From positions 39,370,918 through 39,434,917 of the forward strand of contig CP136062.1 of NCBI GenBank assembly GCA_032622095.1: a stretch of DNA of 64,000 bases, given 5' to 3'. Origin of the DNA: Siphonodentalium dalli (taxonomy: Eukaryota; Mollusca; Scaphopoda; Gadilida; Siphonodentaliidae). Below, in pieces: positions 33,011 through 44,782 of the stretch (the first letter of the stretch is position 1; each line of letters opens with the position of its first letter). The translations under genes were made by a program, and so were the position numbers. The notes under the pieces are model-generated. The model ran no database searches and was not told the DNA's origin. It was given only the letters and a program-made list of their open reading frames with translations.

Positions 33011-34656
33011 ATTATATTATATACACTTTATAGTGTGTTTTCAGAACGAAAACAAATTGAATAAAATCAACAAATTTGTAAATTTAAAAACAATTCAAAC
33101 GTTGTTGTATTCCATGTCCCAGCCCGGACATATACACCAAATTTCAATAATATTCATTGAGAAACAACGGACCAAACGCTATATAACACCCGTATACATC
33201 TTTTATTCCGTATCGGACTCGGGTACATGTTATAGTAGGTACCGAATTGACACACGTCGACAGGGCGAGTTGGCCCTGGGGCGATTAGGCCGATTCCGGC
33301 ACATTCTAGAATTTACCGTATGTATCCGTTTACGCGTAGTTTACTTTAGAAAGTTCCGCAATTAATACCGTAAATAGAGCGACCTTATTTGACAGAGAAT
33401 GCCTCTGTTATTGATTATCAAGTTGCTGTACATTAAAAACGACAAATTCACATGCTCGTTCAAGCGCAGTAGTCTATTTTCCCCATGTTAAAGGACATCC
33501 ACAAATACTAAATAACGCTAACCTACTGCCGAATGTTTGACACGACAACTGTTAACATATTTGGGCTGAATTCATCTGACGCGGTATTATTCCTCAAAAT
33601 AAACAACAAAACCATCGTTACTTGGAAATGTAGTTTGGGCTAACATTTACATAAATCCTCCAGATCAATTATCCGACACACACGTCAGATGAAAAAGTCA
33701 CATGAAGTAACCGGCCAAATTGGCCGAAATAACGTAATGATAACCTATGAAAATAGTAAATTCCAGATATTCAAGGAGGTGAATATAAAATGGTTTCTCT
33801 CGCGATATGATTTCTTCAGAAGAATTGTCAATCAATGTCCTACAAAACAGTTGCTTCATACAAGCCAAGTTCCTGCATACATATATGCATGAGCCACGAG
33901 TACACTGAATCCAGTTCATGACAGATCATGGAATGATGAAAATATTATATTTCATATAATATGTTGGGTTTTGTATACATAAATTAATCTTTATGGATCC
34001 ATGGGTTTAATTTCTCCCAGATAAATCATTCCAACATATGCAACAAGTGGCATACATATGTGCATAGATACAAATAAGCTTAGTAATTGCTCATTTCATA
34101 ATATGTCAACAGATAAAATTAATTGCTGTACATGCATGTACTGAAATTATATAATCAGAATCTACAGTATCATGGACTAATTAGAAAACGGATTGCAAAA
34201 ACGCGATATTCTTTCTTATATGTGACATTGTATATCACCATGCACATAGTTCCCTCTATATAATAGCACTGGTACGTAAATGAGAAATTTACTAGGTTTA
34301 ATTTAATCATATGTACTTTGAGCCGTTTCAAATTTTGCACATCTACATCAGATCACCCTCCAGAATAATGATGTTCGAAGAAGATGTAACCTGACCAAAG
34401 TTTAAAGCCACATAATGTTTGAATATTTTGTTCCCAACATTATCGAGAGCACAAAATCGCTGAAATAAAGACATTTCTTTTGTATGGTAAAGGGATATAT
34501 AAACTAACAAAAATATGTAGCATTTTCGATAACTTTATTCAGGAGACCAATAAAAAATATTTTTCTTTAGAGTGAGTAGATGGTCAAGATTCTTAAAATC
34601 AACAACTAATGACATGTCATTTTGTCTTTATTTAAATCGGCATACACTTTTTTTCT
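33011..34656. other. no gene recognised
   Basis: The largest frame (32991-33365, plus) starts inside the duplication and has no motif I recognise. A small hairpin-like element 'catacatatatgcatgagcc' lies near 33877. Otherwise AT-rich sequence without partners. Confidence 0.35.
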
Positions 34657-34859
34657 ATATGTTTCATTTTATTCTGGTTTCATATTTGTGAAATTGAATG
34701 TTGTTTCCAATTATAATACTTTGAAGTTGCAAACAGTATGTGGGACTTTAAATTTATTGGTATGTTGTATCTCATCGGATGTTAATTTTATAAGGACGCC
34801 CTAATGTGAGGGGAATCGACCCTACGAATGGAGCCTCGATCCGTCCCTGTCAATGCCCA

Positions 34860-35530
34860 AACACAACGTTGGCCCAACGTTGCCCCAACGTCGTATTCTT
34901 AGTGGAATTCACCGTTGATTCGACGTCGTTTCAACGTCGGGTGCCCGACGGCGCACCAACGTCGGCTCGACGTCGAACCACCGTCGAGTCGACGACGGGA
35001 TTCGACGTCAAGCCGACGCCGAGCCAGCGGCAACAGCCATAGTTGGCCCAACGTTGGATTCCAACGTTGATAGAAATGACGTTGGCCCAACGTTGGCCCA
35101 ACGTCGTATTCTTAGTGGAATTCACCGTTGGTTCGACGTCGTTTCAACGTCGGTGCCCGACGGCGCACCACCGTCGGATCGACGTCGAACCACCGTCGAG
35201 TCGACGACGGGATCCGACGTCGAGCCGACGCCGAGCCAGCGGCAACAGCCATAGTTGGCCCAACGTTGGATTCCAACGTTGATAGAAATGACGTTGGCCC
35301 AACGTTGGCCCAACGTCGTATTATTAGTGAAATTCACCGTTGGTTCGACGTCGTTTCAACGTCGGTGCCCGACGGCGCACCAACGTCGGCTCGACGTCGA
35401 ACCACCGTCGAGTCGACGACGGGATCCGACGTCGAGCCGACGCCGAGCCAGCGGCAACAGCCATAGTTGGGCCAACGTTGGATTCCAACGTTGGCCCAAC
35501 GATAGAAATGACGTTGGCCCAACGTGGGTG
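34860..35530. repeat. minisatellite in array copy 1 (three ~212-bp subunits)
   Basis: Subunits are marked by 'cgtattctta gtggaattcacc' at about 34892, 35106 and 35319. Each is packed with palindromic CAACGTTGGCCCAACGTTGG-like words and GTCGACG/CGTCGAC words. It shares the edge phrase 'tacccagatatcacac' (on the minus strand) with minisatellite B. Equivalent two-subunit blocks are at about 38162-38620 and 41251-41709. Many frames on both strands are open because the unit is GC-rich and poor in stops; apart from the recombinase tail they are not genes. Confidence 0.85.
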
Positions 35531-36329
35531 TGATATCTGGGTAATAAGTGTTTATCATCCCGGTACTAGTACTTGGCAGTAAAGCCCTGCAATAACTTTC
35601 ACTGATGGGTATTTCATTGGCTACGGGCATCGTTGGTTTGAAATTATGAGAACCGGTAGTCGCTGCATTAGCTGAACACAATGCTCTGGGAACAATCACA
35701 TTTGTATTACCGGTATTTGGATTGTTGCCTTGCAGAATAGCACACATCCCTTTCTGCTGATTTATGGAAGCTGTGGCATAGTTATTCAAGCTGTTCACAT
35801 TTTTATGACCCGATAAGTGGGAGATAATTTGGGGGTTCACACCAGCATGGAGTAATTGTGTGCACATCGTCTTCCTCAGCGAATGATTTGTTTTATTTCC
35901 AGGAATTCCTGCTTTTGTGCACATGTCTTTCACCATATATTTCACTTTGTTTACACCAATAGACTGAGCCTTGAACCATAAAATGTTCGGTGCTGTTGTC
36001 CAATGCATATTCACAGAAATATAAAAAGGAGATCCAGCATCCATCATTTTTTGTGGTCGGTTTCTTGCATAGAGTTTGTACATTTCTATTGGGCATCTGT
36101 TTTTGTTGACTTCATTTGGAAATATTTTTGGACTGAATGGCCTCGTTGTTGAATTTCCATCTCTTGTTTTGCTAAGGCGTTCATTGAACTCAAGATATTC
36201 TGTCCCACTACTGTCCACTTTCAATTCAATATCTCCAAATTTTAATTGTGAATTTTCATGTGACCCGCGGAGGTTCGGACGGGTGCGGATGGGTGCGGAC
36301 GGGTGCGGTCGGCTTTTAGTTGGACCCAA
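35334..36329 (-). CDS. Crypton-type tyrosine recombinase catalytic domain, array copy 1
   Basis: 331 residues. Tyrosine recombinases cut and rejoin DNA through a covalent 3'-phosphotyrosine. All expected catalytic positions can be placed: Arg21 (LRGSHEN, box I), Lys54 (ERLSKTRDG), His149-Arg152 (HSLRK), His175 (LSGHKN) and Tyr184 (NNYA). The block from LRGSHENSQLKFGDIEL through YLEFNERLSKTR to FPNEVNKNRCPIEMYKLY matches the arrangement I know from Crypton/KIAA1958/ZMYM-like (DUF3504) proteins. The usual N-terminal SAM-like DNA-binding half is absent: residues 1-18 come from a GGTGCGGACG short repeat immediately before Arg21, so this is a catalytic half only. Residues from about 266 to 331 are encoded by the minisatellite. 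No introns are needed. Thr233 here is Pro in copies 2 and 3. Whether it is expressed is unknown. Confidence 0.85.
   Translation of the reverse strand: MGPTKSRPHPSAPIRTRPNLRGSHENSQLKFGDIELKVDSSGTEYLEFNERLSKTRDGNSTTRPFSPKIFPNEVNKNRCPIEMYKLYARNRPQKMMDAGSPFYISVNMHWTTAPNILWFKAQSIGVNKVKYMVKDMCTKAGIPGNKTNHSLRKTMCTQLLHAGVNPQIISHLSGHKNVNSLNNYATASINQQKGMCAILQGNNPNTGNTNVIVPRALCSANAATTGSHNFKPTMPVANEIPISESYCRALLPSTSTGMINTYYPDITPTLGQRHFYRWANVGIQRWPNYGCCRWLGVGSTSDPVVDSTVVRRRADVGAPSGTDVETTSNQR
36276..36312. repeat. GGTGCGGACG short tandem before the recombinase start
   Basis: About three and a half copies of a decamer GGTGCGGA(C/T)G. It encodes the Pro/Arg-rich first 18 residues of the recombinase ORF on the minus strand and marks the point where the expected N-terminal half is missing. 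Present in all three array copies (also about 39365-39401 and 42454-42490). Confidence 0.75.
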
Positions 36330-36844
36330 CAGAAGCTAGTGTTCGGCTTTTCTATGCCGAACACAAAACGCGTTTTACAAAACATCAAATAAAACACTTA
36401 TTATTGGCCCAAACTTCGTATGGTAATAGTCGGAACATGAATACATATGCCTATAAACTTTATTTGTTATATTTCCCATTCTTTGGACTTGTGTTCGGTT
36501 GTGTTCGGCCCTCACCAAGGGAGGTAATCCCTTAATGGAGTTTGCTTACAACGCATGCCGGAAATATCCATGATCAGAGCCTTATATAAAATCATAATTC
36601 TGATCAAATAAAACTATTTATCGTGGAATGATGGAATATACAATATATGGAGCAATTATCGGACATTAATATGTTTACTCAAAGTAATTAATCAAACATT
36701 TTGCCGTTTACCCGAATTAAATCGTAGCAGATTAACCCCCGCCGGCCAAGACGCCAATCCAAATTTTACTATGGCCGCCAGAGTGTCATACCTTTCACCT
36801 TTATAGTAAGTAATACAATATGTGTTACATATACCTGTGGCATT

Positions 36845-37141
36845 GGCCTGTCAATTAGGAAGAATAACTCTTTAAATATTTGATACTATCGTCATTGTAT
36901 GAATACATGTGCACACAATGAGACTTTAGAATGGCTACCGACTGGCCGGTAAGTTAGGAAGCATAACTCTTAAAATATTTGATCCTATCGCCCGTGTATA
37001 CATGCATGTGCACACACTGAGACTGTATAATGGCTACCCATTGGCCTGTAAGTTAGGAAGCATAACTCTTTAAATATATGATACTATTGCCGTTGTATAC
37101 ATGCATGTGCCCATAATGAGACTGTAGAATGTCTACCCACA
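36845..37141. repeat. 99-bp triplicated repeat (block C) in array copy 1
   Basis: Starts 'ggcc(t/g)gt(c/a)a(a/g)ttaggaag(a/c)ataactctt' at 36845, 36944 and 37043, an exact 99-bp period. Each holds 'tacatgcatgtgcacaca(a/c)tgagact'. Equivalent triplets are at about 39934-40230 and 43022-43318. A further copy, interrupted by a mobile element, is at 58490-58550 plus 59819-60040. This shared block links the array to the macro-repeat further right. Confidence 0.85.
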
Positions 37142-37214
37142 GTTAAAAAACATCTAGGTGGTGCTTGGAACGGAGGTCCCCCATACCCCTCTACAACAAT
37201 AATAGTTGACATAT

Positions 37215-37957
37215 ATGTGTGGAGTAACGATCCCTGATACATACTAAACATATCTATCTCAACCGATGGGGGGGAGACAGGAATATACTATGTAGAGTAA
37301 CGATCCCTGATACATACTAAACATAGCTATCTTAACCGATGGGGGGAGACTGGAATATAATCGAACTATAAGTGACCCCAACTAAATTGCCAAGGTCATA
37401 CTCGGAGAGGCCGCGACCTATGAGTTATGCAAGTCTAAACACAAAGGCAGGAGTCTTAGGTAATAATTCCCAGTTCACCCATGGGTCAGTACAGACAAAG
37501 AGATGCACCAATGACGGCTACCAGTCATTAGCGATATATAAACCAGACATTAATCTACTCTTCAATCAGTTTCGGTCTTCAGACTAATTGGCAGATGTCA
37601 ACATCCACCCGCTAAATTAATAAGCGGCGTTCCTGTCTTTCCATCCATCCAAGATTTGATTCATAACATTACTGTTAACCATACATTGATATTAGATGTG
37701 AATAAAGGATATACAAGAACTGACTTCATTCTTCCACATAGATGAAATGATGCCGTTAAGCAGTTCTGCGTCTCACTAATACACAACTTGAAGTCTCGGC
37801 CACTAAACGATCAAAACCAAAGAAAAATACAGAAGATAGCAGCCAACCCAAAAAGAAAATACTTTATAAAATTGCTACAGAAGATTGCTGCCAAAACAAA
37901 GAAAAAAAATACAGAAGGTAGCAGCCAAACCAAAGAGAAAAAACTTTGTAAAATTGC
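37215..37957. repeat. short tandem repeats at the right end of array copy 1
   Basis: Two ~75-bp units with 'gagtaacgatccctgatacatactaaacata' (about 37223 and 37298), then complex sequence, then a ~100-bp purine-rich tract of 'acagaagatagcagccaa.ccaaagaaaaa' units (about 37810-37955). The open frames here (37372-37587, 37788-38018) are preserved only because the units are nearly identical. No protein family recognised. Confidence 0.65.
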
Positions 37958-38422
37958 TATATGTTTCATTTTATTCTGGTTTCATATTTGTGAAATTGAA
38001 TGTTGTTTCCAATTATAATACTTTGAAGTTGCAAACAGTATGTGGGACTTTAAATTTATTGGTATGTTGTATCTCATCGGATGTTAATTTTATAAGGACG
38101 CCCTAATGTGAGGGGAATCGACCCTACGAATGGAGCCTCGATCCGTCCCTGTCAATGCCCAAACACAACGTTGGCCCAACGTTGCCCCAACGTCGTATTC
38201 TTAGTGGAATTCACCGTTGGTTCGACGTCGTTTCAACGTCGGTGCCCGACGGCGCACCACCGTCGGATCGACGTCGAACCACCGTCGAGTCGACGACGGG
38301 ATCCGACGTCGAGCCGACGCCGAGCCAGCGGCAACAGCCATAGTTGGCCCAACGTTGGATTCCAACGTTGATAGAAATGACGTTGGCCCAACGTTGGCCC
38401 AACGTCGTATTATTAGTGGAAT

Positions 38423-39418
38423 TCACCGTTGGTTCGACGTCGTTTCAACGTCGGTGCCCGACGGCGCACCAACGTCGGCTCGACGTCGAACCACCGTCGA
38501 GTCGACGACGGGATCCGACGTCGAGCCGACGCCGAGCCAGCGGCAACAGCCATAGTTGGGCCAACGTTGGATTCCAACGTTGGCCCAACGATAGAAATGA
38601 CGTTGGCCCAACGTGGGTGTGATATCTGGGTAATAAGTGTTTATCATCCCGGTACTAGTACTTGGCAGTAAAGCCCTGCAATAACTTTCACTGATGGGTA
38701 TTTCATTGGCTACGGGCATCGGTGGTTTGAAATTATGAGAACCGGTAGTCGCTGCATTAGCTGAACACAATGCTCTGGGAACAATCACATTTGTATTACC
38801 GGTATTTGGATTGTTGCCTTGCAGAATAGCACACATCCCTTTCTGCTGATTTATGGAAGCTGTGGCATAGTTATTCAAGCTGTTCACATTTTTATGACCC
38901 GATAAGTGGGAGATAATTTGGGGGTTCACACCAGCATGGAGTAATTGTGTGCACATCGTCTTCCTCAGCGAATGATTTGTTTTATTTCCAGGAATTCCTG
39001 CTTTTGTGCACATGTCTTTCACCATATATTTCACTTTGTTTACACCAATAGACTGAGCCTTGAACCATAAAATGTTCGGTGCTGTTGTCCAATGCATATT
39101 CACAGAAATATAAAAAGGAGATCCAGCATCCATCATTTTTTGTGGTCGGTTTCTTGCATAGAGTTTGTACATTTCTATTGGGCATCTGTTTTTGTTGACT
39201 TCATTTGGAAATATTTTTGGACTGAATGGCCTCGTTGTTGAATTTCCATCTCTTGTTTTGCTAAGGCGTTCATTGAACTCAAGATATTCTGTCCCACTAC
39301 TGTCCACTTTCAATTCAATATCTCCAAATTTTAATTGTGAATTTTCATGTGACCCGCGGAGGTTCGGACGGGTGCGGATGGGTGCGGACGGGTGCGGTCG
39401 GCTTTTAGTTGGACCCAA
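38423..39418 (-). CDS. Crypton-type tyrosine recombinase catalytic domain, array copy 2
   Basis: Same 331-residue product as the copy at 35334-36329, displaced by exactly 3089 bp, with Pro instead of Thr at residue 233. All six catalytic positions (Arg21, Lys54, His149, Arg152, His175, Tyr184) are kept. Downstream, its minisatellite has two subunits only. One substitution (AAGCTAGTG to AAGCTTGTG, near 39424) lies just upstream of the start. Confidence 0.85.
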   Translation of the reverse strand: MGPTKSRPHPSAPIRTRPNLRGSHENSQLKFGDIELKVDSSGTEYLEFNERLSKTRDGNSTTRPFSPKIFPNEVNKNRCPIEMYKLYARNRPQKMMDAGSPFYISVNMHWTTAPNILWFKAQSIGVNKVKYMVKDMCTKAGIPGNKTNHSLRKTMCTQLLHAGVNPQIISHLSGHKNVNSLNNYATASINQQKGMCAILQGNNPNTGNTNVIVPRALCSANAATTGSHNFKPPMPVANEIPISESYCRALLPSTSTGMINTYYPDITPTLGQRHFYRWANVGIQRWPNYGCCRWLGVGSTSDPVVDSTVVRRRADVGAPSGTDVETTSNQR

Positions 39419-41511
39419 CAGAAGCTTGTGTTCGGCTTTTCTATGCCGAACACAAAACGCGTTTTACAAAACATCAAATAAAACACTTATTATTGGCCCA
39501 AACTTCGTATGGTAATAGTCGGAACATGAATACATATGCCTATAAACTTTATTTGTTATATTTCCCATTCTTTGGACTTGTGTTCGGTTGTGTTCGGCCC
39601 TCACCAAGGGAGGTAATCCCTTAATGGAGTTTGCTTACAACGCATGCCGGAAATATCCATGATCAGAGCCTTATATAAAATCATAATTCTGATCAAATAA
39701 AACTATTTATCGTGGAATGATGGAATATACAATATATGGAGCAATTATCGGACATTAATATGTTTACTCAAAGTAATTAATCAAACATTTTGCCGTTTAC
39801 CCGAATTAAATCGTAGCAGATTAACCCCCGCCGGCCAAGACGCCAATCCAAATTTTACTATGGCCGCCAGAGTGTCATACCTTTCACCTTTATAGTAAGT
39901 AATACAATATGTGTTACATATACCTGTGGCATTGGCCTGTCAATTAGGAAGAATAACTCTTTAAATATTTGATACTATCGTCATTGTATGAATACATGTG
40001 CACACAATGAGACTTTAGAATGGCTACCGACTGGCCGGTAAGTTAGGAAGCATAACTCTTAAAATATTTGATCCTATCGCCCGTGTATACATGCATGTGC
40101 ACACACTGAGACTGTATAATGGCTACCCATTGGCCTGTAAGTTAGGAAGCATAACTCTTTAAATATATGATACTATTGCCGTTGTATACATGCATGTGCC
40201 CATAATGAGACTGTAGAATGTCTACCCACAGTTAAAAATCATCTAGGTGGTGCTTGGAACGGAGGTCCCCCATACCCCTCTACAACAATAATAGTTGACA
40301 TGTATGTGTGGAGTAACGATCCCTGATACATACTAAACATATCTATCTCAACCGATGGGGGGGAGACAGGAATATACTATGTAGAGTAACGATCCCTGAT
40401 ACATACTAAACATAGCTATCTTAACCGATGGGGGGAGACTGGAATATAATCGAACTATAAGTGACCCCAACTAAATTGCCAAGGTCATACTCGGAGATGC
40501 CGCGACCTATGAGTTATGCAAGTCTAAACACAAAGGCAGGAGTCTTAGGTAATAATTCCCAGTTCACCCATGGGTCAGTACAGACAAAGAGATGCACTAA
40601 TGACGGCTACCAGTCATTAGCGATATATAAACCAGACATTAATCTACTCTTCAATCAGTTTCGGTCTTCAGACTAATTGGCAGATGTCAACATCCACCCG
40701 CTAAATTAATAAGCGGCGTTCCTGTCTTTCCATCCATCCAAGATTTGATTCATAACATTACTGTTAACCATACATTGATATTAGATGTGAATAAAGGATA
40801 TACAAGAACTGACTTCATTCTTCCACATAGATGAAATGATGCCGTTAAGCAGTTCTGCGTCTCACTAATACACAACTTGAAGTCTCGGCCACTAAACGAT
40901 CAAAACCAAAGAAAAATACAGAAGATAGCAGCCAACCCAAAAAGAAAATACTTTATAAAATTGCTACAGAAGATTGCTGCCAAAACAAAGAAAAAAAATA
41001 CAGAAGGTAGCAGCCAAACCAAAGAGAAAAAACTTTGTAAAATTGCTATATGTTTCATTTTATTCTGGTTTCATATTTGTGAAATTGAATGTTGTTTCCA
41101 ATTATAATACTTTGAAGTTGCAAACAGTATGTGGGACTTTAAATTTATTGGTATGTTGTATCTCATCGGATGTTAATTTTATAAGGACGCCCTAATGTGA
41201 GGGGAATCGACCCTACGAATGGAGCCTCGATCCGTCCCTGTCAATGCCCAAACACAACGTTGGCCCAACGTTGCCCCAACGTCGTATTCTTAGTGGAATT
41301 CACCGTTGGTTCGACGTCGTTTCAACGTCGGTGCCCGACGGCGCACCACCGTCGGATCGACGTCGAACCACCGTCGAGTCGACGACGGGATCCGACGTCG
41401 AGCCGACGCCGAGCCAGCGGCAACAGCCATAGTTGGCCCAACGTTGGATTCCAACGTTGATAGAAATGACGTTGGCCCAACGTTGGCCCAACGTCGTATT
41501 ATTAGTGGAAT

Positions 41512-42507
41512 TCACCGTTGGTTCGACGTCGTTTCAACGTCGGTGCCCGACGGCGCACCAACGTCGGCTCGACGTCGAACCACCGTCGAGTCGACGACGG
41601 GATCCGACGTCGAGCCAACGCCGAGCCAGCGGCAACAGCCATAGTTGGGCCAACGTTGGATTCCAACGTTGGCCCAACGATAGAAATGACGTTGGCCCAA
41701 CGTGGGTGTGATATCTGGGTAATAAGTGTTTATCATCCCGGTACTAGTACTTGGCAGTAAAGCCCTGCAATAACTTTCACTGATGGGTATTTCATTGGCT
41801 ACGGGCATCGGTGGTTTGAAATTATGAGAACCGGTAGTCGCTGCATTAGCTGAACACAATGCTCTGGGAACAATCACATTTGTATTACCGGTATTTGGAT
41901 TGTTGCCTTGCAGAATAGCACACATCCCTTTCTGCTGATTTATGGAAGCTGTGGCATAGTTATTCAAGCTGTTCACATTTTTATGACCCGATAAGTGGGA
42001 GATAATTTGGGGGTTCACACCAGCATGGAGTAATTGTGTGCACATCGTCTTCCTCAGCGAATGATTTGTTTTATTTCCAGGAATTCCTGCTTTTGTGCAC
42101 ATGTCTTTCACCATATATTTCACTTTGTTTACACCAATAGACTGAGCCTTGAACCATAAAATGTTCGGTGCTGTTGTCCAATGCATATTCACAGAAATAT
42201 AAAAAGGAGATCCAGCATCCATCATTTTTTGTGGTCGGTTTCTTGCATAGAGTTTGTACATTTCTATTGGGCATCTGTTTTTGTTGACTTCATTTGGAAA
42301 TATTTTTGGACTGAATGGCCTCGTTGTTGAATTTCCATCTCTTGTTTTGCTAAGGCGTTCATTGAACTCAAGATATTCTGTCCCACTACTGTCCACTTTC
42401 AATTCAATATCTCCAAATTTTAATTGTGAATTTTCATGTGACCCGCGGAGGTTCGGACGGGTGCGGATGGGTGCGGACGGGTGCGGTCGGCTTTTAGTTG
42501 GACCCAA
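41512..42507 (-). CDS. Crypton-type tyrosine recombinase catalytic domain, array copy 3
   Basis: Protein identical to copy 2 as far as I can read, 3089 bp further on. Its minisatellite carries a private substitution (CGAGCCAACGCC, near 41612) that changes only the overlapping plus-strand frame. Retention of the full frame in three tandem copies is expected from recent duplication and does not by itself show selection. Confidence 0.85.
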   Translation of the reverse strand: MGPTKSRPHPSAPIRTRPNLRGSHENSQLKFGDIELKVDSSGTEYLEFNERLSKTRDGNSTTRPFSPKIFPNEVNKNRCPIEMYKLYARNRPQKMMDAGSPFYISVNMHWTTAPNILWFKAQSIGVNKVKYMVKDMCTKAGIPGNKTNHSLRKTMCTQLLHAGVNPQIISHLSGHKNVNSLNNYATASINQQKGMCAILQGNNPNTGNTNVIVPRALCSANAATTGSHNFKPPMPVANEIPISESYCRALLPSTSTGMINTYYPDITPTLGQRHFYRWANVGIQRWPNYGCCRWLGVGSTSDPVVDSTVVRRRADVGAPSGTDVETTSNQR

Positions 42508-44136
42508 CAGAAGCTAGTGTTCGGCTTTTCTATGCCGAACACAAAACGCGTTTTACAAAACATCAAATAAAACACTTATTATTGGCCCAAACTTCGTATG
42601 GTAATAGTCGGAACATGAATACATATGCCTATAAACTTTATTTGTTATATTTCCCATTCTTTGGACTTGTGTTCGGTTGTGTTCGGCCCTCACCAAGGGA
42701 GGTAATCCCTTAATGGAGTTTGCTTACAACGCATGCCGGAAATATCCATGATCAGAGCCTTATATAAAATCATAATTCTGATCAAATAAAACTATTTATC
42801 GTGGAATGATGGAATATACAATATATGGAGCAATTATCGGACATTAATATGTTTACTCAAAGTAATTAATCAAACATTTTGCCGTTTACCCGAATTAAAT
42901 CGTAGCAGATTAACCCCCGCCGGCCAAGACGCCAATCCAAATTTTACTATGGCCGCCAGAGTGTCATACCTTTCACCTTTATAGTAAGTAATACAATATG
43001 TGTTACATATACCTGTGGCATTGGCCTGTCAATTAGGAAGAATAACTCTTTAAATATTTGATACTATCGTCATTGTATGAATACATGTGCACACAATGAG
43101 ACTTTAGAATGGCTACCGACTGGCCGGTAAGTTAGGAAGCATAACTCTTAAAATATTTGATCCTATCGCCCGTGTATACATGCATGTGCACACCCTGAGA
43201 CTGTATAATGACTACCCATTGGCCTGTAAGTTAGGAAGCATAACTCTTTAAATATATGATACTATTGCCGTTGTATACATGCATGTGCCCATAATGAGAC
43301 TGTAGAATGTCTACCCACAGTTAAAAAACATCTAGGTGGTGCTTGGAACGGAGGTCCCCCATACCCCTCTACAACAATAATAGTTGACATGTATGTGTGG
43401 AGTAATGATCCCTGATACATACTAAACATATCTATCTCAACCGATGGGGGGAGACAGGAATATACTATGTAGAGTAACGATCCCTGATACATACTAAACA
43501 TAGCTATCTTAACCGATGGGGGGAGACTGGAATATAATCGAACTATAAGTGACCCCAACCAAATTGCCAAGGTCATACTCGGAGAGGCCGCGACCTATGA
43601 GTTATGCAAGTCTAAACACAAAGGCAGGAGTCTTAGGTAATAATTCCCAGTTCACCCATGGGTCAGTACAGACAAAGAGATGCACTAATGACGGCTACCA
43701 GTCATTAGCGATATATAAACCAGACATTAATCTACTCTTCAATCAGTTTCGGTCTTCAGACTAATTGGCAGATGTCAACATCCACCCGCTAAATTAATAA
43801 GCGGCGTTCCTGTCTTTCCATCCATCCAAGATTTGATTCATAACATTACTGTTAACCATACATTGATATTAGATGTGAATAAAGGATATACAAGAACTGA
43901 CTTCATTCTTCCACATAGATGAAATGATGCCGTTAAGCAGTTCTGCGTCTCACTAATACACAACTTGAAGTCTCGGCCACTAAACGATCAAAACCAAAGA
44001 AAAATACAGAAGATAGCAGCCAACCCAAAAAGAAAATACTTTATAAAATTGCTACAGAAGATTGCTGCCAAAACAAAGAAAAAAAATACAGAAGGTAGCA
44101 GCCAAACCAAAGAGAAAAAACTTTGTAAAATTGCTA

Positions 44137-44782
44137 CAGAACATTGCTGCCAAAACAAAAAAATACAGAAGATAGCAGCAAAAATAAAGACAACTTTATA
44201 AATCGCTTACGAACATCACAGCCAGAAGAAGATAACATAGATGAAATGGGGACCTTATGTGGAGTAATGATTCCTGATACATACTAAACATATCTATCTC
44301 AACCGATGGGGGGGGAGACAGGAATATACTATGTAGCGTAACGATCCCTGATACATACTAAACATAGCTATCTTAACCGATGGGGGGAGACTGGAATATA
44401 ATCGAACTATAAGTGACCCCAACCAAATTGCCAAGGTCATACTCGGAGAGGCCGCGACCTATGAGTTATGCAAGTCTAAACACAAAGGCAGGAGTCTTAG
44501 GTAATAATTCCCAGTTCACCCATGGGTCAGTACAGACAAAGAGATGCACTAATGACGGCTACCAGTCATTAGCGATATATAAACCAGACATTAATCTACT
44601 CTTCAATCAGTTTCGGTCTTCAGACTAATTGGCAGATGTCAACATCCACCCGCTAAATTAATAAGCGGCGTTCCTGTCTTTCCATCCATCCAAGATTTGA
44701 TTCATAACATTACTGTTAACCATACATTGATATTAGATGTGAATAAAGGATATACAGGAACTGACTTCATTCTTCCACATAC
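44137..44782. repeat. right end of the array with a partial re-duplication
   Basis: After about 120 bp of extra purine-rich sequence, 44259-44780 repeats 43400-43910 (offset 864 bp) almost exactly. It ends at 'cttccacata', where it joins block D ('cgcattgtgttggg'). A truncated extra unit of this kind is typical of an array edge. Confidence 0.8.

Larger units (their letters stand above)
34657..44136 (-). repeat. tandem array of ~3.1-kb Crypton-type units (about three copies)
   Basis: Unit boundaries are set by the recurring phrase 'ctatatgtttcattttattctgg' at 34657, about 37958 and about 41047. Copies 2 and 3 are about 3089 bp. Copy 1 is 3301 bp because its minisatellite has three ~212-bp subunits instead of two. 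Each unit contains, left to right, the minisatellite, the minus-strand recombinase ORF, a 99-bp triplicated repeat (block C) and a short tandem region. Copies differ by only scattered substitutions. The right end diverges at about 44136 inside the last unit. Recent amplification by unequal exchange or rolling replication is the simplest reading; collapse or duplication during assembly is an alternative. Confidence 0.9.

Noticed and set aside
32991-33365. 124-codon frame as a gene
   Set aside because: Begins inside a direct duplication, has no recognised motif and no supporting splice or promoter signal.
35128-35466. Plus-strand frames across the minisatellites as genes
   Set aside because: They are translations of a GC-rich, stop-poor tandem repeat and exist in several frames at once on both strands.
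36076-36339. Plus-strand frames opposite the recombinase ORF
   Set aside because: Antisense shadows of the minus-strand catalytic domain; repeated in each array copy only because the DNA is repeated.
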